Assembly (NCBI RefSeq): GCF_002192415.1
Contig: NZ_CP021780.1
Location: forward strand, 5,518,001-5,582,000
DNA: 64,000 nt
Reading direction: 5' to 3'
From: Paenibacillus donghaensis
Lineage (GTDB): Bacteria; Bacillota; Bacilli; Paenibacillales; Paenibacillaceae
The position numbers were made by a program, and so were the translations under genes. Numbering within the stretch: position 1 is the stretch's first letter; each line of letters opens with the position of its first letter. The notes below the pieces were generated by a model that saw only the letters and a list, made by a program, of their open reading frames with translations, was not told where the DNA came from and did no database searches. Below are positions 27,712 through 36,679 of the stretch, in pieces.

Positions 27712-28592
27712 TTATTATCTCCATTATCTTCATTTTCCGTTATCAGAATTGATTCACTCAAACCTTTGATTTGATATTTTGTTTTATATTCGCTAATATT
27801 CATTTTGTAAACCAAATTTCCAAATATCTTATTTATTAGCTTTATTCTCTTGCTCAAGATTAGTAGTATAATATTAAACCCTCTTATCAATCTAATATTT
27901 CGTCCATTACACTTTGCTATCAGAGAAACAAGATGACTAGTATTTACATATTCGCCATTTTGCGGAAAGTAAATTCCGCCATCCCTATTAATAATCAATA
28001 ATCTCAACAACTCACAAAGATTGTCAATGTATAACATACTTCGTTGATTTTCAACTCTGGGGAAAAAAGGCAATTTCCGTGCTAACTTAGCTAGTTTAAT
28101 ATAGTTTCCTTTAGAACCCTTGCCATATATCATTGGTGGTCTGATGATAACTATCTTAAAGTTGCCATCTTCTAAGGACATTATTCCTTTCTCTGCCTGA
28201 AGTTTACTGTGCCCATAGAAGTTACTAGGTTTAGGAATCGTTTCTCTATCTATAACTTTTAGTTCACGACTGCTATCCCCATATACGATAATACTACTCA
28301 TAAAAATAAACTGCTTTACACCCTCTTTTTTTGCTTTCTTTGCAACTTCAATAGTCAAATCACGATTCACCTTATAATACTGTTCTTCCATCTTAGGATC
28401 AGTAGAAACATGCGCTATTCCGGCAACATGCAGCACTACATCATATTGGGAGAAGTCATGGTTATTCCATTCCTCGCCTCTGACTGAGATTTCTACCGTT
28501 TCATAATCATCAGGCCACTGTTCAAGCCATTTGATAAAACTCGTGCCCACGTAACTTCCTTTGCCGGTAATTAGTATCTTACGCTTCTCCAT
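27708..28592 (-). CDS. NAD-dependent epimerase/4-ketoreductase of the extended SDR family
   Basis: A 294-residue SDR protein with a somewhat altered nucleotide motif ITGKGSYVGTSFIKWL, HVAGIAHVSTDPKMEEQYYKVN, and the catalytic YGHSKLQAEKG. Relatives next to short phosphoglycosyltransferases (for example the WreQ/WbpV type) reduce UDP-4-keto-6-deoxy-GlcNAc to UDP-D-QuiNAc or the Fuc epimer. Here the gene is immediately downstream of the initiating transferase and near the PglF-like dehydratase, so a 4-ketoreductase making the first sugar of the repeat is the best guess. GalE-like epimerase activity cannot be excluded. Confidence 0.7.
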   Translation of the reverse strand: MEKRKILITGKGSYVGTSFIKWLEQWPDDYETVEISVRGEEWNNHDFSQYDVVLHVAGIAHVSTDPKMEEQYYKVNRDLTIEVAKKAKKEGVKQFIFMSSIIVYGDSSRELKVIDRETIPKPSNFYGHSKLQAEKGIMSLEDGNFKIVIIRPPMIYGKGSKGNYIKLAKLARKLPFFPRVENQRSMLYIDNLCELLRLLIINRDGGIYFPQNGEYVNTSHLVSLIAKCNGRNIRLIRGFNIILLILSKRIKLINKIFGNLVYKMNISEYKTKYQIKGLSESILITENEDNGDNK

Positions 28593-28593
28593 G

Positions 28594-29235
28594 TTATAAG
28601 CTTACTCCTTCAGTTCCTGTTGATGTTCCCTGATCAGAAGCTCCTTCTCTTACACCGTCCGACTTAATCACACTCAGGATAGTCATCAGGAATACACGGA
28701 AGTCCATCCGGAATGAAATCTTATCTGTATAGTCTCCGTCCAGCTTCGCCTTCACATCAACCGGTAACTCATCCCGCCCATTAATCTGCGCCCACCCCGT
28801 TAGTCCAGGCTTGATATCATTTGCTCTATACTTGTCGCGCTCTGCAATCAGATCATATTGATTCCAGAGTGCCGGGCGCGGTCCTACAATGCTCATCTCG
28901 CCTTTGAGAATATTGATGATTTGCGGTAGCTCATCCAGACTTGTTTTGCGGAGAAATTTGCCTACCTTGGTAATGAAGAAATCAGGGTCCTGCAGCAAAT
29001 GAGTAGGCATATCACTGGGGGTATCGGTTCGCATCGTTCTGAATTTCAGAATATAGAATTCAGCTTTGTTCTTGCCTAGCCGTTTCTGTCTGAACAATAC
29101 CGGTCCCTTGGAAGTTAACTTGATAATCAGCGAAATAATCAAGAAAAAAGGCCATAACAGGAGCATTCCAATTAAAGCCAAGGTCCAATCCAGCATCTGC
29201 TTCACTACAATATAGGGTCTCATCGATAGGTTCAC
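28594..29235 (-). CDS. undecaprenyl-phosphate sugar phosphotransferase (PglC-like, initiating)
   Basis: Transfers a sugar-1-phosphate to undecaprenyl phosphate and so starts repeat-unit assembly. It is the minimal, 213-residue form of the family, with one re-entrant hydrophobic segment (about 14-38), the [14 protein letters not shown] and FYILKFRTM motifs, [16 protein letters not shown], and [14 protein letters not shown] followed by [16 protein letters not shown] at 29233-29235 has AAAGGA close upstream; an ATG four codons later is also possible. Its first sugar may be the product of the adjacent dehydratase/reductase pair. Confidence 0.93.
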   Translation of the reverse strand: MNLSMRPYIVVKQMLDWTLALIGMLLLWPFFLIISLIIKLTSKGPVLFRQKRLGKNKAEFYILKFRTMRTDTPSDMPTHLLQDPDFFITKVGKFLRKTSLDELPQIINILKGEMSIVGPRPALWNQYDLIAERDKYRANDIKPGLTGWAQINGRDELPVDVKAKLDGDYTDKISFRMDFRVFLMTILSVIKSDGVREGASDQGTSTGTEGVSL

Positions 29236-29323
29236 CTGATCCTTTGGGTACTTGTAATAGTTATGTATAGCTTCTCGTTGAATGTACGATTCCCGTCATT
29301 CAAGAGAAGCCTGTTCTTATCTG

Positions 29324-30361
29324 TTAATCTACTAATCCGGCAGCCGAATTCAAACCATTCTGCAGTTCATTCTCAAATGCACTTCTGTATTCACTGATAA
29401 TAGCCGTGCTATGTCCATTGTTGTTCAGTTTTTGTTCAGCGTCAGAGATTATACTATTGAAGCTGGCTGTAAATGAAGCGAGCTGCTGCTTGCCTTTGGC
29501 CTTGATGCTGGCTTTCGCAGCATCGTCTTCCGCTGCAACATATTGCAGCGCTGTATCGAACAGGGTGGCGGCACTCTGGGACCGCAGCGCCGTCAGCTTG
29601 GCTTCCGTTTCGCTGGTAATGGTCTCATAGGACAGCTTGTCTGTACCACCGCTTCCTCCGCCTGCGGCAGCTCCACCTGTTGCAGGTGACGGGGCTGGAG
29701 TGGCTGAAGGTGCTTGTGTAGCTACTGGTTTAGCGGTAGCATCCGGCTTAACTTCAGGGGTACTGGAAGGCAACGCCTGATAAGCTTCAGAATTCGCTGT
29801 AATCGTTTTATTTTGCTGATTCCAACTAATCGAATGGCCTACAGCTTCCGATAAGTAACGTAGGGGCACATATACCGTTCCATTTAAGATATAGCTGGAA
29901 TATCCTAGCGGCAAAGTCTTAGTTACCCCATTAAATACATATTTGGCCGGGATCTCATTAAGCTTAACCTTGTTGGTAACAGCTGCAATATTATTATCCG
30001 CTGCATTCGTCAGGTATTCCTTGATCTGCACCAGTTCTGCAGCACTTGGTTCACTAACAGTTACCTTCAGGTTCTTGGCATCCCAGGCTACACTCTTCTG
30101 CAAGGCGTAGGACATAAATCTCAGCGGTACATAAGTTGTATTCTTGTGCATGAATACGTATTGACCAGTCGGTGGCTGTAAGCTAACCCCATCAAACAGC
30201 ATGTTGACCTTCATGCTCTGTACTTCAACTGCCTTGGCTGGTGTTACAACGACTTTGGCTACAGCTGCCGAAGCAGATAGCGGTGCAGATGCCGTTAACG
30301 GTGCGGCACCAATTAAGGCTACGGCCAGCAATGCTGCCGCCGGAATCTGAGCTTTGAACAT
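29324..30361 (-). CDS. secreted copper-amine-oxidase stalk-domain protein
   Basis: A 345-residue exported protein with a signal peptide (MFKAQIPAAALLAVALIGAA...) and two stalk-type copper-amine-oxidase N-terminal domains (about 45-105 with YVPLRFMSYALQKSVAWD and 120-185 with YVPLRYLSEAVGHSISWN). A proline/threonine/glycine-rich linker (about 190-240) leads to a C-terminal helical region rich in alanine. ATG at 30359-30361 is chosen from AAGGAAG eight bases upstream. No catalytic oxidase domain is present; in Bacillota these domains probably bind cell-wall or matrix. It is embedded in the polysaccharide operon, one base after the preceding gene, so it may help anchor or assemble the polymer. 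Confidence 0.8.
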   Translation of the reverse strand: MFKAQIPAAALLAVALIGAAPLTASAPLSASAAVAKVVVTPAKAVEVQSMKVNMLFDGVSLQPPTGQYVFMHKNTTYVPLRFMSYALQKSVAWDAKNLKVTVSEPSAAELVQIKEYLTNAADNNIAAVTNKVKLNEIPAKYVFNGVTKTLPLGYSSYILNGTVYVPLRYLSEAVGHSISWNQQNKTITANSEAYQALPSSTPEVKPDATAKPVATQAPSATPAPSPATGGAAAGGGSGGTDKLSYETITSETEAKLTALRSQSAATLFDTALQYVAAEDDAAKASIKAKGKQQLASFTASFNSIISDAEQKLNNNGHSTAIISEYRSAFENELQNGLNSAAGLVD

Positions 30362-30362
30362 G

Positions 30363-31067
30363 TTATTCACTTCCTTTGTTAGATTCTTGTTGTTCTTCTA
30401 CCAAAACTTGATCTTTCGTCTTCCCTTGACTCACGCCGTATTTCTTGGCAATCTGTGACAGCTCATTATATTGTTCATCGGATAATTTACCCAGCAGAAT
30501 ACTGCGGGCTTCCCGTTTCTCATCAATGGATAAACCACCGCTGGCCAGATCCTGAAGCCGCTTGATATCGGAGACACTTAATTGACCAAGTACAATGGAT
30601 GCTACATCAGCTTTCTCTTTCACGCTTACGTTCTCTTTAATATCCTTGGCTTTGTCTGTGGAAACCTCTGCGCTATATCCATCTTGCGCGGCTGTCGGTT
30701 TAGCTGTGGCCGACGGACTTCCTGGTTTAGCAGTCGCTGCTGTTGTAGGTTCAACACCCGTTTCAGCTTCTCCGTCATTCTGGCTATTTGCTACTGCTTT
30801 GTCTTCATCTTTAGGGGGAGCCGATGCTGAGGCAGCAGGGTCAGCGGAAGCCGCTGGCTCACTGGTTGTTTCTGTCCCAGGCGCTTCGGTTGGGGCAGTT
30901 CCAGTTTCGTCAATGACAACGTCTGGTTCATCCGTCTCCAGATCGAAACCTTCGGCCATCGAATTCATCAGGCGATCTACGGCATAGTTGGCGGCGAACA
31001 GTCCGCCGATACCCAGCACTACAACAATGGATATGATCCAGATTAATATTTTCTTCCATCTCTTCAC
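30363..31067 (-). CDS. single-pass membrane protein with S/T/P/A-rich linker, unknown function
   Basis: A 234-residue protein starting with GTG behind GGAGG at eight bases. Residues 7-28 form a membrane anchor with a basic N-terminus. Residues 45-130 are a low-complexity linker rich in A, T, P, S and E, likely a wall-spanning spacer. The C-terminal 90 residues (KADVASIVLGQLSVSDIKRL and ARSILLGKLSDEQYNELSQI) are two similar helical segments of about 45 residues each, which look like an internal duplication. No known family is recognised. It lies between the PglF-like dehydratase and the stalk protein in one operon and probably works with them at the envelope. Confidence 0.7.
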   Translation of the reverse strand: MKRWKKILIWIISIVVVLGIGGLFAANYAVDRLMNSMAEGFDLETDEPDVVIDETGTAPTEAPGTETTSEPAASADPAASASAPPKDEDKAVANSQNDGEAETGVEPTTAATAKPGSPSATAKPTAAQDGYSAEVSTDKAKDIKENVSVKEKADVASIVLGQLSVSDIKRLQDLASGGLSIDEKREARSILLGKLSDEQYNELSQIAKKYGVSQGKTKDQVLVEEQQESNKGSE

Positions 31068-31093
31068 GGTTCTTACCTCCGGTATTGGATTCC

Positions 31094-32926
31094 TTAGCTA
31101 ATAGCGGCTTGAACAACGGGCATCATCGGTACAATCTGGTTAATGACTTCACGAATCGCTTCTCCGTCTTCACTGAGCACGCGTTCCAGGCGTTTGAACT
31201 CCAATTCCAGCTGGTGCTGGGAAATGACATTGGGTCTGCCAATAAAGATTCGGTCATGCTGTGTGGCCCCTAGACTCTCCTCGTCGGTCAGCAACTCTTC
31301 ATACAGCTTCTCACCTTCGCGTATACCGGAGAACTGAATCTGGATGTCTGTATACGGGGTATAGCCCGACAAGGTGATTAAGTCTTCGGCCAGTGTCAGA
31401 ATCTTGACCGGCTCTCCCATATCCAGTACGAACACCTCGCCTCCCTTGGCGAAGGAACCGGACTGGATGACCAACTGCACAGCTTCCGGGATGGTCATGA
31501 AATAACGCACCATCTCAGGGTGGGTTACAGTGACTGGACCACCGGCAGCGATCTGTTGCTTGAAGGCCGGAATCACACTGCCTCTGCTGCCCAGCACGTT
31601 CCCGAACCGCACCGCAGAGAACTTCGTATGGCTGGCGGCATCCAGACTCTGCACATACATCTCAGCAATCCGTTTGGTGGCGCCCATGATGCTGGTAGGG
31701 TTAACCGCCTTGTCGGAGGAGATCATCACGAACCGCTCGATGCCATATTTGTCGGCGCAATCGGCTACGTTGCGGGTACCGAAGACATTGTTCTTGATTG
31801 CTTCCGACGGATTACGCTCCATCAGAGGAACGTGCTTATGTGCTGCCGCGTGAAAGACTACCTGCGGCTTGTGGCCAGCGAATACATCCATCATCCGGCT
31901 GCGGTCCTGCACATCTGCTATAACCGTAACCAGGTTCAGCTCAGGGAACGTCTGGCGCAGCTCCATCTCAATGGTGTAGATGCTGTTCTCGCCATGCCCC
32001 AGCAGCATCAGCTTCTCTGGTGCAAAGGGAGCAATCTGGCGGCACAGCTCAGAACCAATCGATCCCCCCGCACCTGTTATCAGTACGATCTTGTTATGCA
32101 CATAGCCAAGAATCCCGTTCATGTCGGCTACTACTGGTTCACGTCCCAGCAGATCCTCAACACTGACATCACGCAGCTTCTTGACTGATATTTTGCCGGC
32201 AATCAGATCATTCAAGGCTGGGATAATCTTCAGCTTCGCGCCTGTCTTCTTGGACAGATTAATAATCTCGGAGATCTCCGTACGGGAGACGGAAGGCATC
32301 GCAATAATGATCTCGTGGACTTCCCGTTCCTTCACGATCCGCGGAATATCATAACGGTTGCCCAGAACAGGAATTCCCAGGATCGACATATGATATTTGT
32401 TCATGCTGTCATCGATGAATCCTACCAGCTTGGTATGGGCGAACGTCGGACCCATCATTTCCCTGGCAATCAGTGTGCCACAATCGCCCGCGCCAATAAT
32501 CAGCGTATGGGTCTGTGTATCTTTGTAGCGGCTGCGTTCGTTGCGAAATACTCTCCACAAGAAGCGCACCCCTCCCACCAGCACTAGGATCGTCTCCATC
32601 ACTCGCACCTCTATACCAAAGGGCACACGCTGCGGCAGCACAATATAAGCGATCGCATACGAGAGAACTGCTCCTACTACAATCGCTTTAAGTACCGATA
32701 CTATCTCCCCAATACTGGCATACTGCCACATTCTGCGGTAGAGACCGAAGTAGATTAAACTTCCGCCGAAGGTTATCGTTGAGATCAATCCAAAGAGCAG
32801 CATCTGGGACATATATTCCTGAGAGATTCCATCATAGAACCTGAACATATACGAGGTAACAATACTGAACCAGATAATAGCTATATCGATCAGGAACAAC
32901 AATAACACTCTAGTTCTCGCTGTCAT
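31094..32926 (-). CDS. membrane-bound UDP-GlcNAc 4,6-dehydratase-type protein (PglF/WbpM/CapD family)
   Basis: A 610-residue enzyme with four N-terminal membrane helices (about 1-125), a nucleotide-binding CoA-like middle domain (about 130-255, LIIGAGDCGTLIAREM) and a C-terminal SDR dehydratase domain (ITGAGGSIGSELCRQI, AAAHKHVPLMERNPSEAIK, SSDKAVNPTSIMGATKR with the Met-Lys active site). It produces UDP-4-keto-6-deoxy-HexNAc for di-N-acetylbacillosamine, QuiNAc or FucNAc. The ATG at 32924-32926 has GGAGG eight bases upstream; an ATG eight codons earlier precedes that site and is rejected. It heads the biosynthetic part of the operon after cpsD. Confidence 0.92.
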   Translation of the reverse strand: MTARTRVLLLFLIDIAIIWFSIVTSYMFRFYDGISQEYMSQMLLFGLISTITFGGSLIYFGLYRRMWQYASIGEIVSVLKAIVVGAVLSYAIAYIVLPQRVPFGIEVRVMETILVLVGGVRFLWRVFRNERSRYKDTQTHTLIIGAGDCGTLIAREMMGPTFAHTKLVGFIDDSMNKYHMSILGIPVLGNRYDIPRIVKEREVHEIIIAMPSVSRTEISEIINLSKKTGAKLKIIPALNDLIAGKISVKKLRDVSVEDLLGREPVVADMNGILGYVHNKIVLITGAGGSIGSELCRQIAPFAPEKLMLLGHGENSIYTIEMELRQTFPELNLVTVIADVQDRSRMMDVFAGHKPQVVFHAAAHKHVPLMERNPSEAIKNNVFGTRNVADCADKYGIERFVMISSDKAVNPTSIMGATKRIAEMYVQSLDAASHTKFSAVRFGNVLGSRGSVIPAFKQQIAAGGPVTVTHPEMVRYFMTIPEAVQLVIQSGSFAKGGEVFVLDMGEPVKILTLAEDLITLSGYTPYTDIQIQFSGIREGEKLYEELLTDEESLGATQHDRIFIGRPNVISQHQLELEFKRLERVLSEDGEAIREVINQIVPMMPVVQAAIS

Positions 32927-32970
32927 TTTCAGTGCCTCCAAAAATAACATTTTTGTCTGCTGCTATGAAA

Positions 32971-33657
32971 TTAGTTGCCATAATAGTAATAATAATAGCC
33001 TTCACTGGCTTTGCGTTTGACGTTGTTCAATACCACACCCAGCATCTTGGCACCTACACGGTCGAGGTTGGCTTTGGCCTTGACAGCAATATCCCGCTTC
33101 ACTTTGCCGTAACTCACGACCATAATTACACCGTCGCTCTTGGAAGCAACAATCTGGGCATCGGTAACGGCTAACAGTGGCGGGGTATCAATCAAAATCA
33201 TATCAAAGCGTTGGCGCAGCTCCTGCAGCACCATGCTCATCCGGTTGGAGGCCATCATCTCTGCCGGATTGGGCGGAATCGGACCAGAGGTCATAATGGA
33301 GAGGTTAGGCACTCCCGAGTCCTGAATTACATCGGTCTGATCGGCCTGCTGAGAGAGCAAGGATGACAACCCATAGCGGTTGCTGAGCGTGAACGTCTTA
33401 TGAGCTGTTGGCTTACGCAAGTCACCGTCAATCAAGAGCACCTTCTTGTCTGCCTGTGCATAGGCTGCCGCCAGATTGGCGGAGACTGTAGACTTGCCTT
33501 CTTCTGGACCGGAGGAGGTTACCATAATGACCTGAATCCGCTCATCGATCGAGGAGAAATCAATATTGGTGCGCAACGCGCGGAACGCTTCCGAGACTGG
33601 AGAGCGCGGATTGGTAACGGTGATCAGATGGCGTTGTTTATTTGGCTGCTGTGACAT
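32971..33657 (-). CDS. CpsD/YwqD-type bacterial tyrosine kinase
   Basis: Autophosphorylating BY-kinase of 228 residues controlling chain length and export. Walker A (SGPEEGKSTVSANLAAAYAQ), Walker A' (VLLIDGDLRKP) and Walker B (MILIDTPPLLAVTDAQI) motifs are present. The C-terminus ends in a run of six tyrosines followed by GN, the phosphorylation cluster. ATG at 33655-33657 follows GGGAG and overlaps the end of the adaptor gene by 20 bases. Phosphorylation would be reversed by the PHP phosphatase at 36680-37462. Confidence 0.95.
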   Translation of the reverse strand: MSQQPNKQRHLITVTNPRSPVSEAFRALRTNIDFSSIDERIQVIMVTSSGPEEGKSTVSANLAAAYAQADKKVLLIDGDLRKPTAHKTFTLSNRYGLSSLLSQQADQTDVIQDSGVPNLSIMTSGPIPPNPAEMMASNRMSMVLQELRQRFDMILIDTPPLLAVTDAQIVASKSDGVIMVVSYGKVKRDIAVKAKANLDRVGAKMLGVVLNNVKRKASEGYYYYYYGN

Positions 33658-34417
33658 GATCTAATTCTCCCGCCTTTCTGGCTTGCTGTACATGGCTGTC
33701 GGCCGGACTCGTCTTGCCTTCATCTTGACCCAGGCGGGTAATCATCGCGATCGTTGGCAGACCCAGATACCGCTCAATATCGGCTTCGGTCTTCAGTGTA
33801 TCGTCCAGATACTCCAGCAGGAAAGCAATCCCGAGTCCAATCATTAATGAAACGATAAAAGCAATCGCCAGGTTCATAATCACATTAGGTTCTACCGGTC
33901 CAGGCTGTATAGGCGGGTCTACCTTGGCTTCATTCAGGATCGATACATTCTGCACATTGAACAGGGAGGGGATCCGTTCCTTGAACACTTGCGAAATGGC
34001 ATTTACAATCTCGGCAGCCTTCGGGTAGGAATTATCTCGAACGACAAGTGTCATCACCTGCGTATTATTGACAGAGCTTACATTAACCTTCTTCAACAGC
34101 TCTTCCGTAGTGATGTTGAATTGCGGGTAATCTTGCGTTACAGCATCCAGTATTGCGGGTGTCTTAATGATTTCCTTGTACGTATTAATCAGTTGAATAT
34201 TGGTATTGATCTGGTTCAGGTCCAGCTGTCCCACCGTTGACTGCGTCGGAGTCTGGTTGACAATAATCTTCGTCGACGCTTCATATACCGGATTCTTGAT
34301 ATAAAGACTGTATACTCCAGCAATTACACATGCCACGATAACAATGCTAATAATCATCCACATTCTCTTCCTGACAATCCGGAAATAATCGCGAAGATCT
34401 AATTCTTGTGCTGACAA
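33638..34417 (-). CDS. Wzz/CpsC-type chain-length determinant, kinase-activating adaptor
   Basis: A 259-residue membrane protein with two membrane helices (about 18-38 and 180-203) flanking an extracellular Wzz domain. The end of the second helix region has the proline-rich PIQPGPVEPNVIMN entry and a cytoplasmic tail that contacts and activates the kinase. The start codon is TTG at 34415-34417 with GGAGGG eight bases upstream. Together with the next gene it forms the split adaptor/kinase pair typical of gram-positive capsules. Confidence 0.93.
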   Translation of the reverse strand: MSAQELDLRDYFRIVRKRMWMIISIVIVACVIAGVYSLYIKNPVYEASTKIIVNQTPTQSTVGQLDLNQINTNIQLINTYKEIIKTPAILDAVTQDYPQFNITTEELLKKVNVSSVNNTQVMTLVVRDNSYPKAAEIVNAISQVFKERIPSLFNVQNVSILNEAKVDPPIQPGPVEPNVIMNLAIAFIVSLMIGLGIAFLLEYLDDTLKTEADIERYLGLPTIAMITRLGQDEGKTSPADSHVQQARKAGELDHVTAAK

Positions 34418-34463
34418 GTGTATTTCCCTCCAAGTGGTTTCTGTAATCTTTCAACTCTTGACT

Positions 34464-34500
34464 AAAAAAGCGCCTCCTCTCAACTACCACGAGAGGAGGC
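34464..34500 (-). terminator. Rho-independent terminator after the second SLH gene
   Basis: GCCTCCTCTC (34472-34481) pairs perfectly with GAGAGGAGGC (34491-34500); on the minus strand the stem is followed by GCTTTTTTAG. It separates the SLH gene from the wzz gene, which must then have its own promoter in 34418-34463 or depend on readthrough. Confidence 0.9.
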
Positions 34501-34521
34501 TCTCCAAAACCTTATAAGTGC

Positions 34522-36534
34522 TTACTTGAAGTTAATTGTACGGTAGATAATTACAGCTGCTTCAGCACGTGTTGCCGTGTTATTAGGGTTGAACTTGCCA
34601 GCATTGCCGATAACCAGCTTGTTGCTTGCTGCAAATGCTACGCCATCTTTCAGTGATGCTGCAATCTTGTTAGCATCGGAGAACTGGCTGAGCGAAGAGC
34701 TGCTTGTTGCCGCATCAGGCTTGATCGATTTCAGTGCACGGGAGATCATGGTAGCCATCTCAGCACGAGTGATGGTAGCGTTAGGATCGAATTTGGAATC
34801 CCCACGGCCGTTGATGATACCCTTCTCAGCAGCTACAGCTACATAAGGAGCATACCAAGCGGACGAGCTTACATCTGTGAATTTCTGTACAGCGGAGTTA
34901 TTCTCCAGGTTCAATGCACGGATCAGCATCTTGGAGAATTCAGCACGGGTTACATTGCTCTTCGGTGCGAATTTGCCTTGACCAATGCCTTCGATGGCAC
35001 CTTTGGCAGCTACAACTTCAATTTCTCTGCCCGCCCATTTCTGTACAGCTGTAATATCGCTGAAGGATACTTTGTTCTCTACTACAGCGTAGGAAGAGAA
35101 GGTATCGCGTGGTTCGATGATGAATTCACCATTAACTACACCGCCCTGGAATTGCAGTGCGCCGTATACCAGCTTAGCAACGGACAACAATTCTTTGTCC
35201 AGGCCAGTTGTGTTCTTCAGCGGCAATTTGATCGTGATTGGCTGTTTGAAGGTAGTTGTAGGCACTCCACCAACCGTCAGGTCAAGTTCATATACGCTGG
35301 AAGCCAGCTTCAGGCTGCTTACTGATGTGAATACAGTATCAGCAAGAGTGGATACAGTCAGCGTTACAGCTTCAGTGAACTGTGCTACTGGAATAGTAAT
35401 CGTTACACCATTGAAAGTAATCGCGATATTGGCAATACCTCTAGCTTTGGCTGCTTCAATGATGGCTTTGGACAATGGAACTTCTACAGTCTTCGCATTA
35501 ATTGTTCCCAGGTTCAGGGTAAGCGTAAGACCTGTCTTGCCTGCATTAGCTGCTACCAGAGCATCAAATGCCTTGATCATGTCAGCGTCAACCAATTTCA
35601 AGGTTGCTTTGTCGCCAACTACGGAAACCAGCTTGGACACATCCAGGCTTCCATCTGCTGTAAAGACTGGAGTAGCTGGAGTAGTAACTACGCCGCCGCC
35701 ACCGCCACCGCCGCCGCTATTACCAGGGTTAGTGCCGCCATCAACAGTCAGCGGATAAGCACTTAAGTAAGCGAGTGCAAGCTGCTTAGCAGCAGGCTTA
35801 GCGGATTTAATTGTAGCGTTCAGGTTCTGCAGGGAAAGCTTCACGTCTCCCGGAGTAATTCCAAGTCCGTATACCACTTTGCTGACAGTTAATGCATTAT
35901 CACCAGTTCTCCGATTGAGCACATTGGTGATGGCTTCATCCAAGAAAGAGTCCACATCAATGTTCTTAAGATCTCCGGACGAAATCTTGCTTGCCACAAG
36001 TCTGCGCAGTTCCGCTTCCACACCGTTAGTTCCAAAGCTGAATTCCAGCAGATCATCGAAAGTGAAGTTGCCTGCTTCAGCAGCGGTACCCAGCTTCTTG
36101 AGCAAATCTACGTTCTTGGTGTTAACACGAATATCATTGAATCCGCTATAGTCGTTTGCATATACATCATAAACTACGCTCGAAACACTTTTGAACAGGT
36201 TTAAGGATGTTTCTACTTCTTCATCACTAAGTTTTGCCTTATCAATCATCTTATCGAGTACAGGCTTGAACATCGTTTTGTAAGTATTCATGTCAATTGC
36301 GTTAACTTCTTGTTTGTACTTATTGAGATATACCAGATCTGTTACAGAAAGCTTGGAGTAGATTGCTTTAATTTTTTCTTTCACTGTCGCATTACTCACT
36401 GTTGCCGCCGATGCTGTGCTTACCAATCCCAATTGCTGAGCCAAACCTGTGCTGCTGAACGGAAAGCTTGCTACTGATGCTGCTGCCATACTTACTGCCA
36501 ACGTTGACACTACTAACTTCTTCTTCATTGTCAC
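34522..36534 (-). CDS. SLH-domain surface protein
   Basis: Secreted protein of about 670 residues. GTG at 36532-36534 is preferred because AGGTGG lies eight bases upstream; an in-frame ATG four codons earlier abuts that site and another lies two codons later. A signal peptide (MKKKLVVSTLAVSMAAASVAS...) is followed by a helical region (about 45-245), a glycine linker with a run of G near 270-280, an Ig/beta-type region (about 285-490), and three C-terminal SLH domains (FSDITAVQKWAGREIEVVAA, FTDVSSSAWYAPYVAVAAEK and FSDANKIAASLKDGVAFAAS). It should anchor to secondary cell-wall polymer. Placement between the phosphatase and wzz genes suggests linkage to the polymer made by the locus. Confidence 0.85.
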   Translation of the reverse strand: MTMKKKLVVSTLAVSMAAASVASFPFSSTGLAQQLGLVSTASAATVSNATVKEKIKAIYSKLSVTDLVYLNKYKQEVNAIDMNTYKTMFKPVLDKMIDKAKLSDEEVETSLNLFKSVSSVVYDVYANDYSGFNDIRVNTKNVDLLKKLGTAAEAGNFTFDDLLEFSFGTNGVEAELRRLVASKISSGDLKNIDVDSFLDEAITNVLNRRTGDNALTVSKVVYGLGITPGDVKLSLQNLNATIKSAKPAAKQLALAYLSAYPLTVDGGTNPGNSGGGGGGGGVVTTPATPVFTADGSLDVSKLVSVVGDKATLKLVDADMIKAFDALVAANAGKTGLTLTLNLGTINAKTVEVPLSKAIIEAAKARGIANIAITFNGVTITIPVAQFTEAVTLTVSTLADTVFTSVSSLKLASSVYELDLTVGGVPTTTFKQPITIKLPLKNTTGLDKELLSVAKLVYGALQFQGGVVNGEFIIEPRDTFSSYAVVENKVSFSDITAVQKWAGREIEVVAAKGAIEGIGQGKFAPKSNVTRAEFSKMLIRALNLENNSAVQKFTDVSSSAWYAPYVAVAAEKGIINGRGDSKFDPNATITRAEMATMISRALKSIKPDAATSSSSLSQFSDANKIAASLKDGVAFAASNKLVIGNAGKFNPNNTATRAEAAVIIYRTINFK

Positions 36535-36679
36535 TGTCTCATCCACCTCTTATTATGTAATTTAATGTTGGTATTGCGCTTACTTGATAGTGAATCTAGC
36601 AAACATTTTACTATCTCACTATACAGAATAAATAAAAATACCCCAATAAAACCCATTCTACCACCAATTTGCCGAAAGG

